Assembly: GCF_019393635.1 (NCBI RefSeq) | Contig: NC_057867.1 | Coordinates: 67,459,492 to 67,523,491 of the forward strand | DNA from: Dromiciops gliroides | Lineage: Eukaryota > Chordata > Mammalia > Microbiotheria > Microbiotheriidae | Direction of reading: 5' to 3' | DNA: 64,000 nt | Part shown: one piece after another, positions 45,393 through 55,564 of the stretch | Numbering within the stretch: position 1 is the first letter of the stretch | Layout of the letters: each line of letters begins with the position of its first letter | Program-made: the position numbers and the translations under genes | Notes under the pieces: model-generated | Told to the model about the DNA's origin: nothing | The model's database searches: none | Seen by the model: only the letters and a program-made list of their open reading frames with translations

Positions 45393-45540
45393 CTGGGGCA
45401 GCTAGGTGTCACAGTGAATAAAGCACCAGCCCTGGATTCAGGAGGACCTGAGTTCAAATCCGGCCTCAGACACTTGACACTTACTAGCTGTGTGACCCGG
45501 GGCAAGTCACTTAACCCTCATTGTCCCACAAAAAAAAATA
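45393..45540 (+). mobile_element. Marsupial tRNA-derived SINE
   Basis: It is full length with an A tail. A short TAATGC repeat flanks it. Confidence 0.9.
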
Positions 45541-45784
45541 ATGCCAAATCCAATGGCCTTCTCTCAATTCTCATCCTTTTTGACCTCTCTGCAGCCTTTG
45601 ATGCTGTTGATCAGCCACTCCTCCCGGATAAGATCTCTTCTCTTAGATTTTTACAACACTGCTCTCTCCTGGTTTTCTTCCCGACTGTCTGATTGCTCTT
45701 TTAAGTTTCATTTGTTGGATCTTAATACAAGTCATATCTATTAGGTATCCCCCGAGGCTCTGTCCTGGGTCCTCTGGGTTCTCA

Positions 45785-45995
45785 GCCTAGGGCCAACATA
45801 CTCCCAAGGGGTCTGCAGATAGATTTCAGGAGCTCCATGAACTTGGATGGGGGAAAATCTTTACTTTCACTAACCTTTGATATTCTAATTTAAGCATTTC
45901 AAAACATTATTTTGATAAGAGGTCTGTAGGCTTTGCCAGTCTGCTAACAGGATTTGTGACACAAAAAAGCTTAAGTATTCCTGCTCTATACCACC
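45785..45995 (+). mobile_element. Non-autonomous DNA-transposon remnant (hAT-like), copy 2
   Basis: 'ggggtctgcagatagatttcaggagctccatgaacttggatgggggaaaa' to 'ggtctgtaggctttgccagtctgctaacaggatttgtgacac' is the same family as at 39052-39258. It is inserted within L2. Confidence 0.55.
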
Positions 45996-46709
45996 TCAAT
46001 TGGTGATTTCATCAGCTTCCATGATTTCAAGTATCATGTCTATGGATATGATTCAGAGATCAATATATCTACTCCTAGTTTCTCTCCTTAGCTCCAGTCC
46101 CTCATGGCTGGCTGCCTCTTGGACATTTCAAACGGCTAAGCATCTTAAACTCAACATGTCCAAAACAGAGACCATTATCTTTCCCTCCCAAATCCTCCCC
46201 TCTTCCAAACTTTCTTAGTCAACCCTGGCTTATAACCTCAATGTCACCATAGACTCCTAATTTACATTCCTCCAATTTAGTCAATCTCTTGTCAAGTCTT
46301 ATAATTTCTAGCTTCACAGCATCTCTTGTATATGTCCCTTCTCTCCACTCATACAGCTACCAACTTGGTGTGAGTCCTTGTTACCTCTTGCCTAGACAAC
46401 TGTAATAGTCTTCTGGTTGGTCTTAGTCTTGGGACTTTCCCTAATCCAATCCATCCTCCACTCAGCTACCAAAATGAGCATGCAATAGGCTGGACCGGGT
46501 CATTTGCCCCTGCCCCACTTAATAAACTCCAGGATAAAATATAAAATCCTCTGTTTGGCATTTAAAAAGCCCTTCACAACCTAGCTCCTTCCTACCTTTC
46601 TGGTCTTCTTACACTTTACTCCCCTCTGAGTATTCCTTGATTCAGCTATACTGGATTACTTGCCATTTTATTTGAGAATTTCATCAGTTTCCCTGGGTTT
46701 AAAAAATGC

Positions 46710-46760
46710 TCCTCCTCCTGCTGCTGCTGCTGCTCTCCTACCTGTGCTGCTGCTGCTAGC
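46710..46760. repeat. (CTG)n imperfect trinucleotide tract
   Basis: Two short runs of CTG units separated by CTCTCCTACCTG. Too short and interrupted to suggest more than a small microsatellite. Confidence 0.8.
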
Positions 46761-47160
46761 TAGCATTCAAATAGCACTTTAAGATTTCAAAAGTGTGGGG
46801 CAGCTAGGTGGCGAAGTGGATAGAGCACCGGCCCTGGAGTCAGGAGTACCTGAGTTCAAATCTGGCCTCAGACACTTAACACTTACTAGCTGTGTGACCC
46901 TGGGCAAGTCACTTAACCCCAATTGCCTCACTAAAAAACAAACAAACAAACAAAAAAAGATTTCAAAAGTGCTTTACAAATATTTCATTTTATCCTCACA
47001 ATAGACTTGGGGAGGCAGGTGCTATTTTATCCCCTTTTTATGGATGAAGAAACTGAGGCAGACAGAGGTAAAGTGACTTGCTTGAAGTATCTGGTGCTGA
47101 ATTTGCACTCAGGTTATTTACCAAATCTAGATCTAGTGCTCTATCTACTGCCATTACCTA
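46750..47160 (-). repeat. Antisense MIR-type SINE split by a marsupial SINE
   Basis: 'catttaaatagcactttaagattt' type sequence resumes after the inserted SINE as 'gctttacaaatatttcattttatcctcacaatagac' and 'gatgaagaaactgaggcagacagagg'. Confidence 0.7.
46796..46955 (+). mobile_element. Marsupial tRNA-derived SINE
   Basis: It is full length, ending in CAATTGCCTCAC and a CAAA-rich tail. AAGATTTCAAAAGTG flanks both sides as a perfect target-site duplication, so this looks recent. Confidence 0.94.
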
Positions 47161-47234
47161 GGTACTTCTTACCATCTCTATGTTGGTTCCCAGATCTATA
47201 TGTCCAGCTCTAGTCTAACACCACTGACAGTGCT

Positions 47235-47248
47235 AAGCACTCTCCCTT

Positions 47249-47320
<72 letters not shown>

Positions 47321-47535
47321 TGAATGAATAAATAAATAAATGAATAAACAAGAAAACAAATGAATGAATTAATAAATGAACAAACAAATAAGTGACTGAT
47401 ATGGTAATGTTTTACATAATTGCACATGTATAACCTATACTGATTGCTTACAACCTTGGGGAGGGGGAAGGGTAGGGAGGGAGGGAATGAGACAGGGATA
47501 GAACTTGGAACTCAAAACTTTAAATAAATAAATAG
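47235..47535 (+). mobile_element. LINE-1 3' end with TA and AATA/AATG tracts
   Basis: The part from about 47395 ('gatatggtaatgttttacataattgcacatgtataacctatactgattgc') to the A-rich tail is L1 3' UTR. GACAGTGCTAAG occurs on both sides (about 47227 and 47537). Confidence 0.7.
47253..47318. repeat. (TA)n microsatellite
   Basis: About 33 TA units, followed by AATA/AATG tetranucleotides to about 47390. Confidence 0.97.
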
Positions 47536-48424
47536 ACAGTGCTAAGCTGCTGGTGGTAGCATCTGGACAACGGGAGAACTACCAAATAGCTTCAACAGGG
47601 CAAATAGTTTGATTTACAAAAAAGGGAACAAGGTGGAGATTCCTTACATGAGACCTTCTATGTCCCAATTCTGTGCCTTTGCATCAACTCCCATGTATGG
47701 AATGAGCTACCGCTTCACCTCCACCTCCTGGTTCCTTTGACTCCTTCAATCCTCAGCTCAAATTCCACCTTCTGCAAGTGGCCTTATACCATCCTCACAC
47801 CATTGCTAGTATCTTCCCCCTGAGACTACCTTCCAGTTGTACCATATATCCTCCTTGTTTGCATGTTGTCCCTTCCATTAGAATGTAAGTTCCTTAAGGA
47901 CAGGGATTGTGTTTTTGGCTTTCTTTGTATCCTCAGTGCTTAGCACGATGCCTGGCACATAGTAATTCATAAATACTTGTTCACTGACTGCTAAGCTGCT
48001 GTTTGCAATCTTTGAACAAAAGGAGAGCAACTCCAGAATAGGGCAAATATTATTCTGATAATCAGAAAAGGGCAGAGCTTACAAAGGCCAATAAGCTTGA
48101 GTTCAAGTAGACACAAAAGAAGAAAAGAAAAAAGGAAGAGGGGAAATGGAAAGGAAGACCTAGCAGAAATTCAGTAGAGGAACTGAAGAAATAGTGAAAA
48201 AAAAGTTCCCAATATGATGGGAAAACATCATAGGGTAAAAGAAAGCAAAGAGAATGGCCCAGGAGGAAGGAATGATGCTTCTGTGAGTATACAACCAGAC
48301 TTCGACCAATGAGGAGAGAGCACCCACAGTGGCTGCCCCCTGCCATGCCTCATACTTTTTTCTATCCCTTGTTTCATTCAAGCCCCTGCTCATGTTGCTA
48401 GAATGTTATCATTATTGTTATTGT

Positions 48425-48690
48425 CATTTATTTTTCAGTGTTGGCCTCCTTGTGACCCCATTTGCAGTTTTCTTGGTGGAGGTATTGGAGTGGTTTGCCA
48501 CTTCCTTCTCCAGCTCATTTTACAGATGAGAAAACTGAGGCAAATGGGGTGAAGTGATTTACCCAAGGTCACACAGCTAGTAAGTATCTGAGGCCAGATT
48601 TGGACTCAGGAAGATGAGTCTTCCTGACGTCAGGCCCAGTACTCTTAGCTACTTAGTTACTTAGGCACTGAGCTACTTCGTTGCCCAAAT
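48425..48690 (-). mobile_element. SINE with RTE/BovB-type tail, minus strand
   Basis: The antisense tail 'ggtattggagtggtttgccacttccttctccagctcattttacagatgag' mirrors the RTE-derived tail of the sense copy at 63640-63875. The tRNA-like head follows ('ggtcacacagctagtaagtatctgaggcc'). Confidence 0.8.
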
Positions 48691-48789
48691 GGATCTTTAC
48701 TTTGTATTTACTTTGCATTTATATGCCAAGTATGTAGCCAAGCCATGTAGCCTAAACCAGCCTCACTACATGTATGTATTGTATACACA

Positions 48790-48935
48790 CATGCATATGT
48801 AAATATCTCTCCTATATAATGTAAATTACTTGAGCAAGGATTGATTCAATTTTTTGTTTTTGTATCCTTACAGCACCTAGTACAGTGTCTCACACATAGT
48901 AGGTGGAGGAATAAATGCTTGTTGACTGACCGATA
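48790..48935 (+). mobile_element. LINE-2 3' terminus, sense
   Basis: 'gcacctagtacagtgtctcacacatagtaggtggaggaataaatgcttgttgactgac' is the L2 terminal sequence. Confidence 0.7.
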
Positions 48936-49069
48936 AAAAGCGGGACAAAAAGATGTATATGGGGAAATTTGGAGCACTTCAAATGCAATTCAAGACAAAC
49001 CAGGGGGTGGCTGATTTGAAGCAGAAGAGGGAATTAAGCAGCGGCTCGTGTGACTAAAAGAATGGCATG

Positions 49070-50500
49070 GGGGCTGAGCAAGATGGCTAACTGACCTAGC
49101 CTGGTCCAGCCCAGCCATGCCTCCCTTTCCCTCTCCTGCAAGCCCCCTCAAGAACTACGAGATAAAGCAAAGGGTCAACAACCCCAAAACGAAGAGCAGC
49201 CAAGTCATTTCCACAAGCCCGGACCCTCTCCAAAGGAAGCCTCCTCAGCCTGAGTCCTGAGGGGGAGGGCAGGGCCTAGAACCGGCCTCTTCGCGAAGGG
49301 GCACCCGGGCGGCACGCGTGCCAGCCGGCCGGCTTGGCTTTCATTGGGGCCTGGCTGCGGGACAGGACGGCGAGAGGACGCCTAGTCCCACGGACGGAGA
49401 GGGAGCCTGCGGAGGGAGACGGGGTTTGAGCTCCCATCACTTCTTCCCTTCATCAGACTGTGGGAAGGGACCTGGCCGGGGGACGGCGCCGAGGGGCCCC
49501 GCTGTTCCTACCTTGTCAGTCTCTGGAGGGAGTCAAGCCTGGTGCTGGTGGTGGAAGGCCGTCCTGGCCTGAGCCTTGCTGAGCTGGCCGACCAGGGAAG
49601 GAGCTTCGTGCTCCTTCCTCTTGGGTCTGCGGAGGGATACGGGTGTCTGACCGTGCCGGCCCTACCTTCCCGTGCTGACTCCCGACAGGTGGCGAGCGCC
49701 AAGGCGGCCCTCAGAGGCGGCGGCCAGGCGGGAAGAGTGGACGGAGACGAGGCTCGGGCCCTGCAGCACCCCAGTCAGGGATGCGGAGAGGAGGTAAGGA
49801 GCTGGGAACGACCAACGCCGCCAAACTGCCCAGAGCAGCTGCGTGTGGCAGCGCCGTGTAGAGCCGAGGCCTGGCACGGAGTCCCTGCCGAGGACTCTGG
49901 GAATGCACGTGGCGGGGTGGCCAAACCACCTGTGGAGAACCGAAAGCTTAGCTTGACTTCTGGCCAACTGCTCACCCAGCCCTGGTACAGCACGGAGGGG
50001 GGAACCAAATGACGGGAAATTGGTAAAACCAAGAGAATTCCGAAATCAGTAGTAAAAAGGAGAAGGACCTTTGCCAGAACTACCTAGGTACACAGGCTAG
50101 ACGAGGGAGTAGAGAAGGAAACTCCTAATCCAGTGCGATAAGACAATTCCAAAATAAAATGCCGGAGGAAAGAAAGAAGTGCACAATAATTACACATAGA
50201 AAAAGAGAAAGATTTGGGCCACAAGTAGTCTTGGAAGAAATGCAGAGTTCAAACAAGTTTCAAAATAAAGAATGAATGAATTTAGAGTACTTGTAAAGAA
50301 AATAACTAGCTTCAAATAGAAGGTAGAATACCTCACCCAAGTAGAAGACATCCCGAAAAACAGAATAGAGCAAACAGAACCCAGAATTCAGTAGTAAAAC
50401 AAAAAAAAATATTACAAGACAAAGGACCAATTAGAAAAAACACATGAGGCATCTGCTTTTTTTTTTAAACGAACTTAAAAAACATGGTGGGAAGAATTTA
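49070..50500 (+). mobile_element. LINE-1 5' end: CpG-rich 5' UTR plus start of the A-rich body
   Basis: GGGGGCTGAGCAAGATGGC at 49070 resembles the canonical start of L1 elements, where CAAGATGGC is a YY1-type site. About 950 bases of CpG-rich sequence follow. The composition then switches at about 50010-50040 to A-rich, purine-biased sequence as in L1 ORF1. The copy stops near 50500, with no ORF2 or 3' end. CpG density well above the surroundings suggests a fairly young insertion. A host CpG-island promoter is the alternative, but I see no gene beside it. Confidence 0.6.
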
Positions 50501-50509
50501 AGAATCCTA

Positions 50510-50920
50510 GGATCAGGGGTGTGCTGGAGTCAGATCTAACCAGCTTATGCGTGTCAAATGTTAAATTTTCGGTATGAACATTTAAACCTTGAAATCTGGA
50601 CAATACAAATAAGGGATTGATTTTGTTTTGTTGATTGTCAGTTTAAGAAAGTGATGGAAAACATGATTTAGCTTTAAAACGTTCCTTTTCGGGGGCAGCT
50701 AGGTGGCGCAGTGGATAAAGCACCAGGCCTGGATTCAGGAGGACCTGAGTTCAAATTCGGCCTCAGACACTTGACACTTACTAGCTGTGTGACCCTGGGC
50801 AAGTCAACCCTCATTGCCCCACAAAACAAAAACAAACAAACAAACAAATCCACAAACGTTTCTTTTCTTTTTAGAGAACTGGTTATTAAAAATCTACTGG
50901 CATAACCCCTGACTGTAGAG
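50510..50920 (-). repeat. Unnamed interspersed repeat, copy 4 (antisense), split by a SINE
   Basis: 'ggggtgtgctggagtcagatctaaccagct', 'gttaaattttcggtatgaacatttaaacc' and 'gattgtcagtttaagaaagtgatgg' lead up to a SINE, after which 'tagagaactggttattaaaaatctactggcataacccctga' continues. Confidence 0.55.
50692..50845 (+). mobile_element. Marsupial tRNA-derived SINE
   Basis: It is complete but for a small loss ('cactta') in the tail region. AAACGTTCCTTTTC before and AAACGTTTCTTTTC after form the target-site duplication. Confidence 0.92.
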
Positions 50921-51059
50921 TTGATTCTTGTTCAAATTCATGTTGTACTATATGCTCTTTCACTTCTGATATTCTGAGCAAACTACCCAATGGTATGACT
51001 ATAATGGGTATATTTTCCATTTTTTAGTTTCCCAATTGTTTAATAGAAAAGAAAGCTGT

Positions 51060-51335
51060 GTACTTGATAACATTGTCCATTGTATTTCACTTGCATTTTG
51101 TTGTCTTTATACTGTTGTCATGGTGGAGATTGTACTTTTGGTTCTGCTTTCTTTCAAGCCTTCCTGTGTTTCCCTGAATTCTTCATATTTGTTATTTCTT
51201 ATGGCATGAAAATATTCCATTATGTTCATATACCATAGTTTTTACCCATTAAATGTGGAATGGCTGAACAATGTTTTGTTTTCCCTAGCCGTTATCACAA
51301 AAAATGTTGCTATGAATATGTTTATGTGGGTCTTT
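51060..51335 (-). mobile_element. LINE-1 ORF2-end fragment, minus strand
   Basis: 'aatattccattatgttcatataccatagtttttacccattaaatg' and 'gctatgaatatgtttatgtgggtc' are the antisense L1 ORF2 C-terminal block. Confidence 0.7.
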
Positions 51336-51339
51336 TCTT

Positions 51340-51590
51340 GGGTTAACTTTGTGGATAGAGCGCTGAACCTGGATTCAGGAAAGATCAGAGTTTAAATCTG
51401 ACCACAGACAATTACCAGCTGGGTGACCCTGAGCAATTCACTTAACCTCTGTTTGCCTCAGTTTCCTCACTTGTAAAATGGGGATTATAATAGCACCTAC
51501 CTCCCAGGGTTGTGCGGATTAAATGACATCATATTTGTAAAGTGCTTTCTGAACCTTCAAATACTATATAAACGCTGGCTATTGTTCAAG
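51340..51590 (+). repeat. MIR-type SINE, full length
   Basis: It runs from 'gtggatagagcgctgaacctggattcagg' to 'gtaaagtgctttctgaaccttcaaatactatataaacgctggctattgtt', one of the best preserved MIR-type copies here. Confidence 0.8.
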
Positions 51591-51591
51591 G

Positions 51592-52300
51592 GTATGGACA
51601 TTTTAGTCACTTTATTTGCATTTTGGAAAACAATTTGGAGTCATGCAAATAAAGTGACTAAAATGTCTATGCCCTTTGAACCAGAGACTCTGTTTCTGGG
51701 CTTAAACCCTAAGGAAGCCATCAATAAGAAGAAAGTCCCCATGAACTCCAAAATATTTATAGAAGCATTTTCTGTGATAGCTAAGAATTGGAAACAAAGT
51801 AGATGCCCATCAACTGGGGAATGGTTAAACAAACTTTGATATGTGAATGTGATGGAATATTACTCTGGTGGGAAAAAAATGATGTGTGATGAATACAGAG
51901 AAGCATGGAAAAATCTCTATGGAACGATGCAAAGTGATGTAAGCAGAGCCAAGAAAACAATATACACAGTAACTAAAACAGTACAAATGGAAAGGACAAT
52001 GACACACCAAAAATTAAAAGTGAATTAACAAAATAATAATTTTATAATTACAAAGAGCAAGTGGAATTTGAATGAAGAGATATAAGAAGACACCCCTAAC
52101 CCAGCCTTTCATGGAGGTGAGAGGGCCACAGATGCTACACATTGTATATATTTTCAGACTTTTCATTATATTGATCAGTTGTGCTGATTTTTTTCCTCTC
52201 TAAAAAAACCTCTATTTGTCATTTTGGAGGGGGAAGGATACTTGAGATAACTATGGTGGTATAAGAAATAGGAGATATCAATAAAAACTTATTTTAAAAA
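51592..52300 (+). mobile_element. LINE-1 3' end, sense
   Basis: 'gctaagaattggaaacaaagtagatgcccatcaactggggaatgg', 'gatggaatattactctgg' and 'gcagagccaagaaaacaatatacacag' are in L1 order, ending in an A-rich tail near 52290. A short inverted repeat lies at about 51594-51665, where 'gacattttagtcactttatttgca' reappears reverse-complemented. Confidence 0.75.
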
Positions 52301-52379
52301 TAAATGTTAGCTACTATCAGCTATCATTAACCTCCTTAGGGATATAAACCCACCTGGGGAGCCTGTTGATATAAACAGT

Positions 52380-52520
52380 TTCATAACTTTTGCCACATCA
52401 TTTCAAAGTGTTTTTCCATGATGGTTAGACCAGTTCACAGCTCCTCCAGCAGTGAATTAGCATGGTTGTCTGTCCATTGCCCCTACAGCATTTGGCATCC
52501 ACAAAAGTAGAAATGATATA
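52380..52520 (-). mobile_element. LINE-1 fragment, minus strand
   Basis: 'catttcaaagtgtttttccatgatggttagaccagttcacagctcctccagcagtgaattagc' is an antisense L1 ORF2 block. Confidence 0.6.
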
Positions 52521-52639
52521 ATTTCATCATTAGAGATTGCTTTATACCCCCACTAGCCCTGGACAGAAAAATAGAAATAAGATAAGTTTGGGGAGCAGAT
52601 AACAAGGCTGACTTGGAGGCATAATATTTTAGGGATTTA

Positions 52640-53235
52640 CCTCTCTGAGCCTCAGCTTTCTAATCTGTAAAATGGAGATAACAACACTTATACTACTTAT
52701 CTCACAGTGCCATTGTAAAGAAAATACTTTGTAAACCTCAAAGCACTAAAAGTATCAATTGTTAAATTGTAAGTTCTACAAGGGTGGAGATTGTATCTTA
52801 TTTAAACAAATTTGCCTTCTAACAGACACAGCCTACCCTCTTCATCCCTTGTGGTATCCTCTCTTTCCAACTGTCGGCCTCTGACGTCCCTATCCTGTAT
52901 CCTTGACTCTAACATAGCCTGCTCTTTAGACAGGATATGAAACTTGTTCATACTAAAATACAAATGGCTGATCATGCTCAGTGTAAATGTATTTTAACGT
53001 GAGGCAAAGCCCTAAACCAAAAGACTGGCTTTTGAATGGTAGGCTTTCAGGTGTAAGGGAGAAGTGGGGAGGTAGTTTGGGGTTATGGAGGGCTTCCCAA
53101 GTAATCCTGAAGTTCTACCACATAGATGACCCGCTTCCTGTACTTGTGTATAACACTGGCCCTGGGCCAAGGAAACCCCATGAATCTAAAGCTGGAAGGA
53201 AAACTGAATTTTAGATAAGGACTTGCCTGATGTCA
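52640..53235 (+). repeat. Direct duplication, copy A
   Basis: This ~590-bp segment recurs at 54883-55457 in the same orientation. By eye there are about 20 single-base differences and one 14-bp gap (copy A has extra 'tcctgtatccttga'-like bases near 52895). MIR sequence at both its edges is cut off here but continues in copy B. Confidence 0.9.
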
Positions 53236-53455
53236 CTCACAGAAGTGAGTTCAGGGAACTCCTGGTGAGGAAACTCCTTCTATCAGTGCAAGTGCTGCAA
53301 TTAGTCTTGGAGAATTGTCTGGGGACACTGAGAAGTTAAATAACTTGTCCAAAGATACACAGCCAGGATGTGTCAGAGATGGGACTTGAACACTACTCTT
53401 TCTGACTCTGGGGTTTATTCTCTATCCAGTATATCACTTTGACTCTCCATAATCA
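53230..53455 (-). repeat. Antisense MIR-type SINE, degenerate
   Basis: 'ctggggacactgagaagttaaataacttgtccaaagatacacagccagg' is the antisense box. Confidence 0.6.
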
Positions 53456-53704
53456 TGATAGGGGAATTCACCTATCTGGACATCTGCTGGAGTTTATCTC
53501 TGCCAAAACAGAGCAGCTAGTAATTTCTTGACTTGCCTCAAGGAGAATTTCATCCTTCAAAAGGTGGAGAAACGAATGAGGGGGACTGCTTTTCTGAACC
53601 TGATTCTCAGAAACAAGAAAGAACTGGTTGCTGGTGTGGAAATCCAGAGAATCTTGGGGGAAAGTGACAAAGCTTGCTTTTGGGCATTTGACTTCAACCC
53701 CTCA

Positions 53705-53900
53705 TTTTAATTCCATGTTGATTTTTTTCTTCTTCTGTGTTTCACATAAACATGTTGTTGGATTGTGCTTTCAAATTCCTTCTGTTATCTTCCTCCATTT
53801 CCTAAGTGAGTTTATCTTATTCACACTCAAAGTTATGGTTAAATGTTTTCCCCTCCAACATTTTCTTTTCCTGCCTTTGCCTCCCACTCTCCTCTTTACA
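53705..53900 (-). mobile_element. Possible L1 fragment, minus strand
   Basis: 'ctccatttcctaagtgagtttatcttattcacactcaaagttatgg' resembles antisense L1 coding sequence of marsupials. It is weak. Confidence 0.35.
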
Positions 53901-54139
53901 AAGATAAAGAAGGTAGGGAAAGAAAAGTAATGTAACAAACCCTAGTAACGTATCATTGGGATGGTCTGATCCTACTTCTCTGCCCTTCCCATCTTTGCTC
54001 AGGCCCAGTTCACTGGCTGGGACTTTCATTCTTCACTTTGTAATCAGCAGCAGCAGACTAGAATTTGTCTTGCTTGTGACCATTCCCTCCCCAAATCTAA
54101 CATCTTTCCTAAATGTCCCTCTTCCCTCTCACTGTCCGC

Positions 54140-54260
54140 ACCTAGTTCTCTGCCCAGGTTCTGAAATAGAAATGCTCACACTGAAAAATTAACAATTGGT
54201 TCTTTTGAGCAGGTCTGAGCTGGCTCTAGCACGCCCCTGACTTGTTTAGCTGACAAGTTA
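54140..54260 (+). repeat. Unnamed interspersed repeat, copy 5 (sense)
   Basis: 'gaaatgctcacactgaaaaattaacaattggttcttttgagcaggtctgagctggctctagcacgcccctga' is the reverse complement of copy 4 over its first half. Confidence 0.6.
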
Positions 54261-54769
54261 TCCTCGGCCAGTGAGGGGGAAACCACAGGTAATGCCATCC
54301 AAAAAGAAAATGAACTGCAAAAGTCCGCCTCGGGAGGCAGTGGGTTCTCTGTCACTGTAGGTCATGAAGCAAAGGTTGTTTGACAAATGATGTTTTAGAG
54401 AGAATTCTTGTTCAGGTATGGGTCGGCTTGGGGAGTGGGTTCTGAGAACCCTTCTTATTCTGACATTCTGTGAAGGGGGTAGTGACTTGGCCATCATCAG
54501 TTAGTAGGGGAGACAGGGTTGCAACCTGGGTTCTTAAATGAGTGAGCTCCCATTACATTACGCTATCTCTCAGCAAACAAAAACCTTATGTCATTCCCAT
54601 CAGGAACTCTATGGATTCTGGACCAGGCCTGAGTCACCCTAGTCCAAGATGTTCATGGAGAAAATGGGGGTTTGGGGGGATTTTCCAGGCTGTTAAGGGT
54701 CCCTGTTTGATGGAACTGCTATTTTGTATTCCAGTTACTTGTGTTTGTCATATCTAGGAGTATAATCTA

Positions 54770-55020
54770 GGAAGCATTGTAGTGGAGAGAGTGGATCAGG
54801 ACTCTCTCCAGCCCTGGTGTTAGGAAACCAGGATTCATATCCCTACACCGATCAGCTGTTTAATTATGGCTAAATCACTTTACTTCTCTAAACCTCAGCT
54901 TTCTAATCTGTAAAATGGAGATAACAACACTTGTACTACTTATCTCACAGTGCCATTGTAAAGAAAATACTTTGTAAACCTCAAAGCACTAAAAGTATCA
55001 ATTGTTAAATTGTAAATTCT
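54770..55020 (+). repeat. MIR-type SINE, full length
   Basis: It runs from 'gcattgtagtggagagagtggatc' to 'taaagaaaatactttgtaaacctcaaagcac'. The right half belongs to the duplicated segment. Confidence 0.75.
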
Positions 55021-55457
55021 ACAAGGGTAGAGATTGTATCTTATTTAAACAAATTTGCCTTCTAACAGGCACAGCCTACCCTCTTCATCCCTTGTGGTAT
55101 CCTCTCTTTCCAACTGTCGGCCTCTGATGTCCCTACTCTAACTTAGCCTGCTCTTTAGACAGGATATGAAACTTGTTCATACTAAAGTACAAATGGCTGA
55201 TCATGCTCAGTGTAAATGTATTTTAACATGAAGCAAAGCCCTAAGCCAAAATATTGGCTTTTGAATGGTAGGTTTTCAGGTGTAAGGGAGAAGTGGGGAG
55301 GTAGTTTGGAGTTATGGAGGACTTCCCAAGTAATCCTGAAGTTCTACCACACAGATGACTTGCTTCCTGTACTTGTGTGTAACACTGGCCCTGAGCCAAG
55401 GGAACCCCATGAATCTAAAGCTGGAAGGAAAACTGAATTTTAGATAAGGACTTGCCT
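54883..55457 (+). repeat. Direct duplication, copy B (likely source)
   Basis: This copy is embedded in a complete sense MIR on its left (from about 54770) and an antisense MIR on its right (to about 55560). In copy A both are truncated at the duplication edges, so B is probably the original. Confidence 0.88.
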
Positions 55458-55560
55458 GAGATCACACAGCTAATAAATAATTGGTAGATAGAATTCAAAC
55501 CCAGGCCTTCTGATTCTCAGTCCACTTCTCGTTCAACTACCACAGTACCTCCTAGTGGAG
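55440..55560 (-). repeat. Antisense MIR-type SINE
   Basis: 'gacttgcctgagatcacacagctaataaataattggtagatagaattcaaacccagg' has the antisense order. Confidence 0.7.
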
Positions 55561-55564
55561 TGTG

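Larger units (their letters stand above)
45545..47990 (+). mobile_element. LINE-2 copy, sense, from reverse transcriptase to 3' end, with insertions
   Basis: The + frame at 45580-45660 reads FDLSAAFDAVDQPLL, the L2 reverse-transcriptase motif (usually DLSAAFDTVDH). The DNA then follows L2 order: 'cctccactcagctaccaaaatgagcatg', 'ataaaatcctctgtttggcatttaaaaagccc', 'tgtatggaatgagctaccgcttc' and 'gtaagttccttaaggacagggattgtg' to 'gcctggcacatagtaattcataaatacttgttcactgac'. Insertions are a DNA transposon, MIR with SINE, and an L1 end. The frames are broken. Confidence 0.75.

Noticed and set aside
45363..45692. Frame with a reverse-transcriptase motif as a possible gene
   Set aside because: It starts in a SINE and runs into a decayed L2. 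It is a remnant, not a host gene.
46710..46760. CTG repeat as a possible expandable disease-type tract
   Set aside because: Short, interrupted and intergenic; no basis for a functional claim.
49318..50032. Several 60-156-codon frames in GC-rich DNA
   Set aside because: They lie in what looks like an L1 5' UTR. Frames on both strands are open because stop codons are rare in GC-rich sequence.
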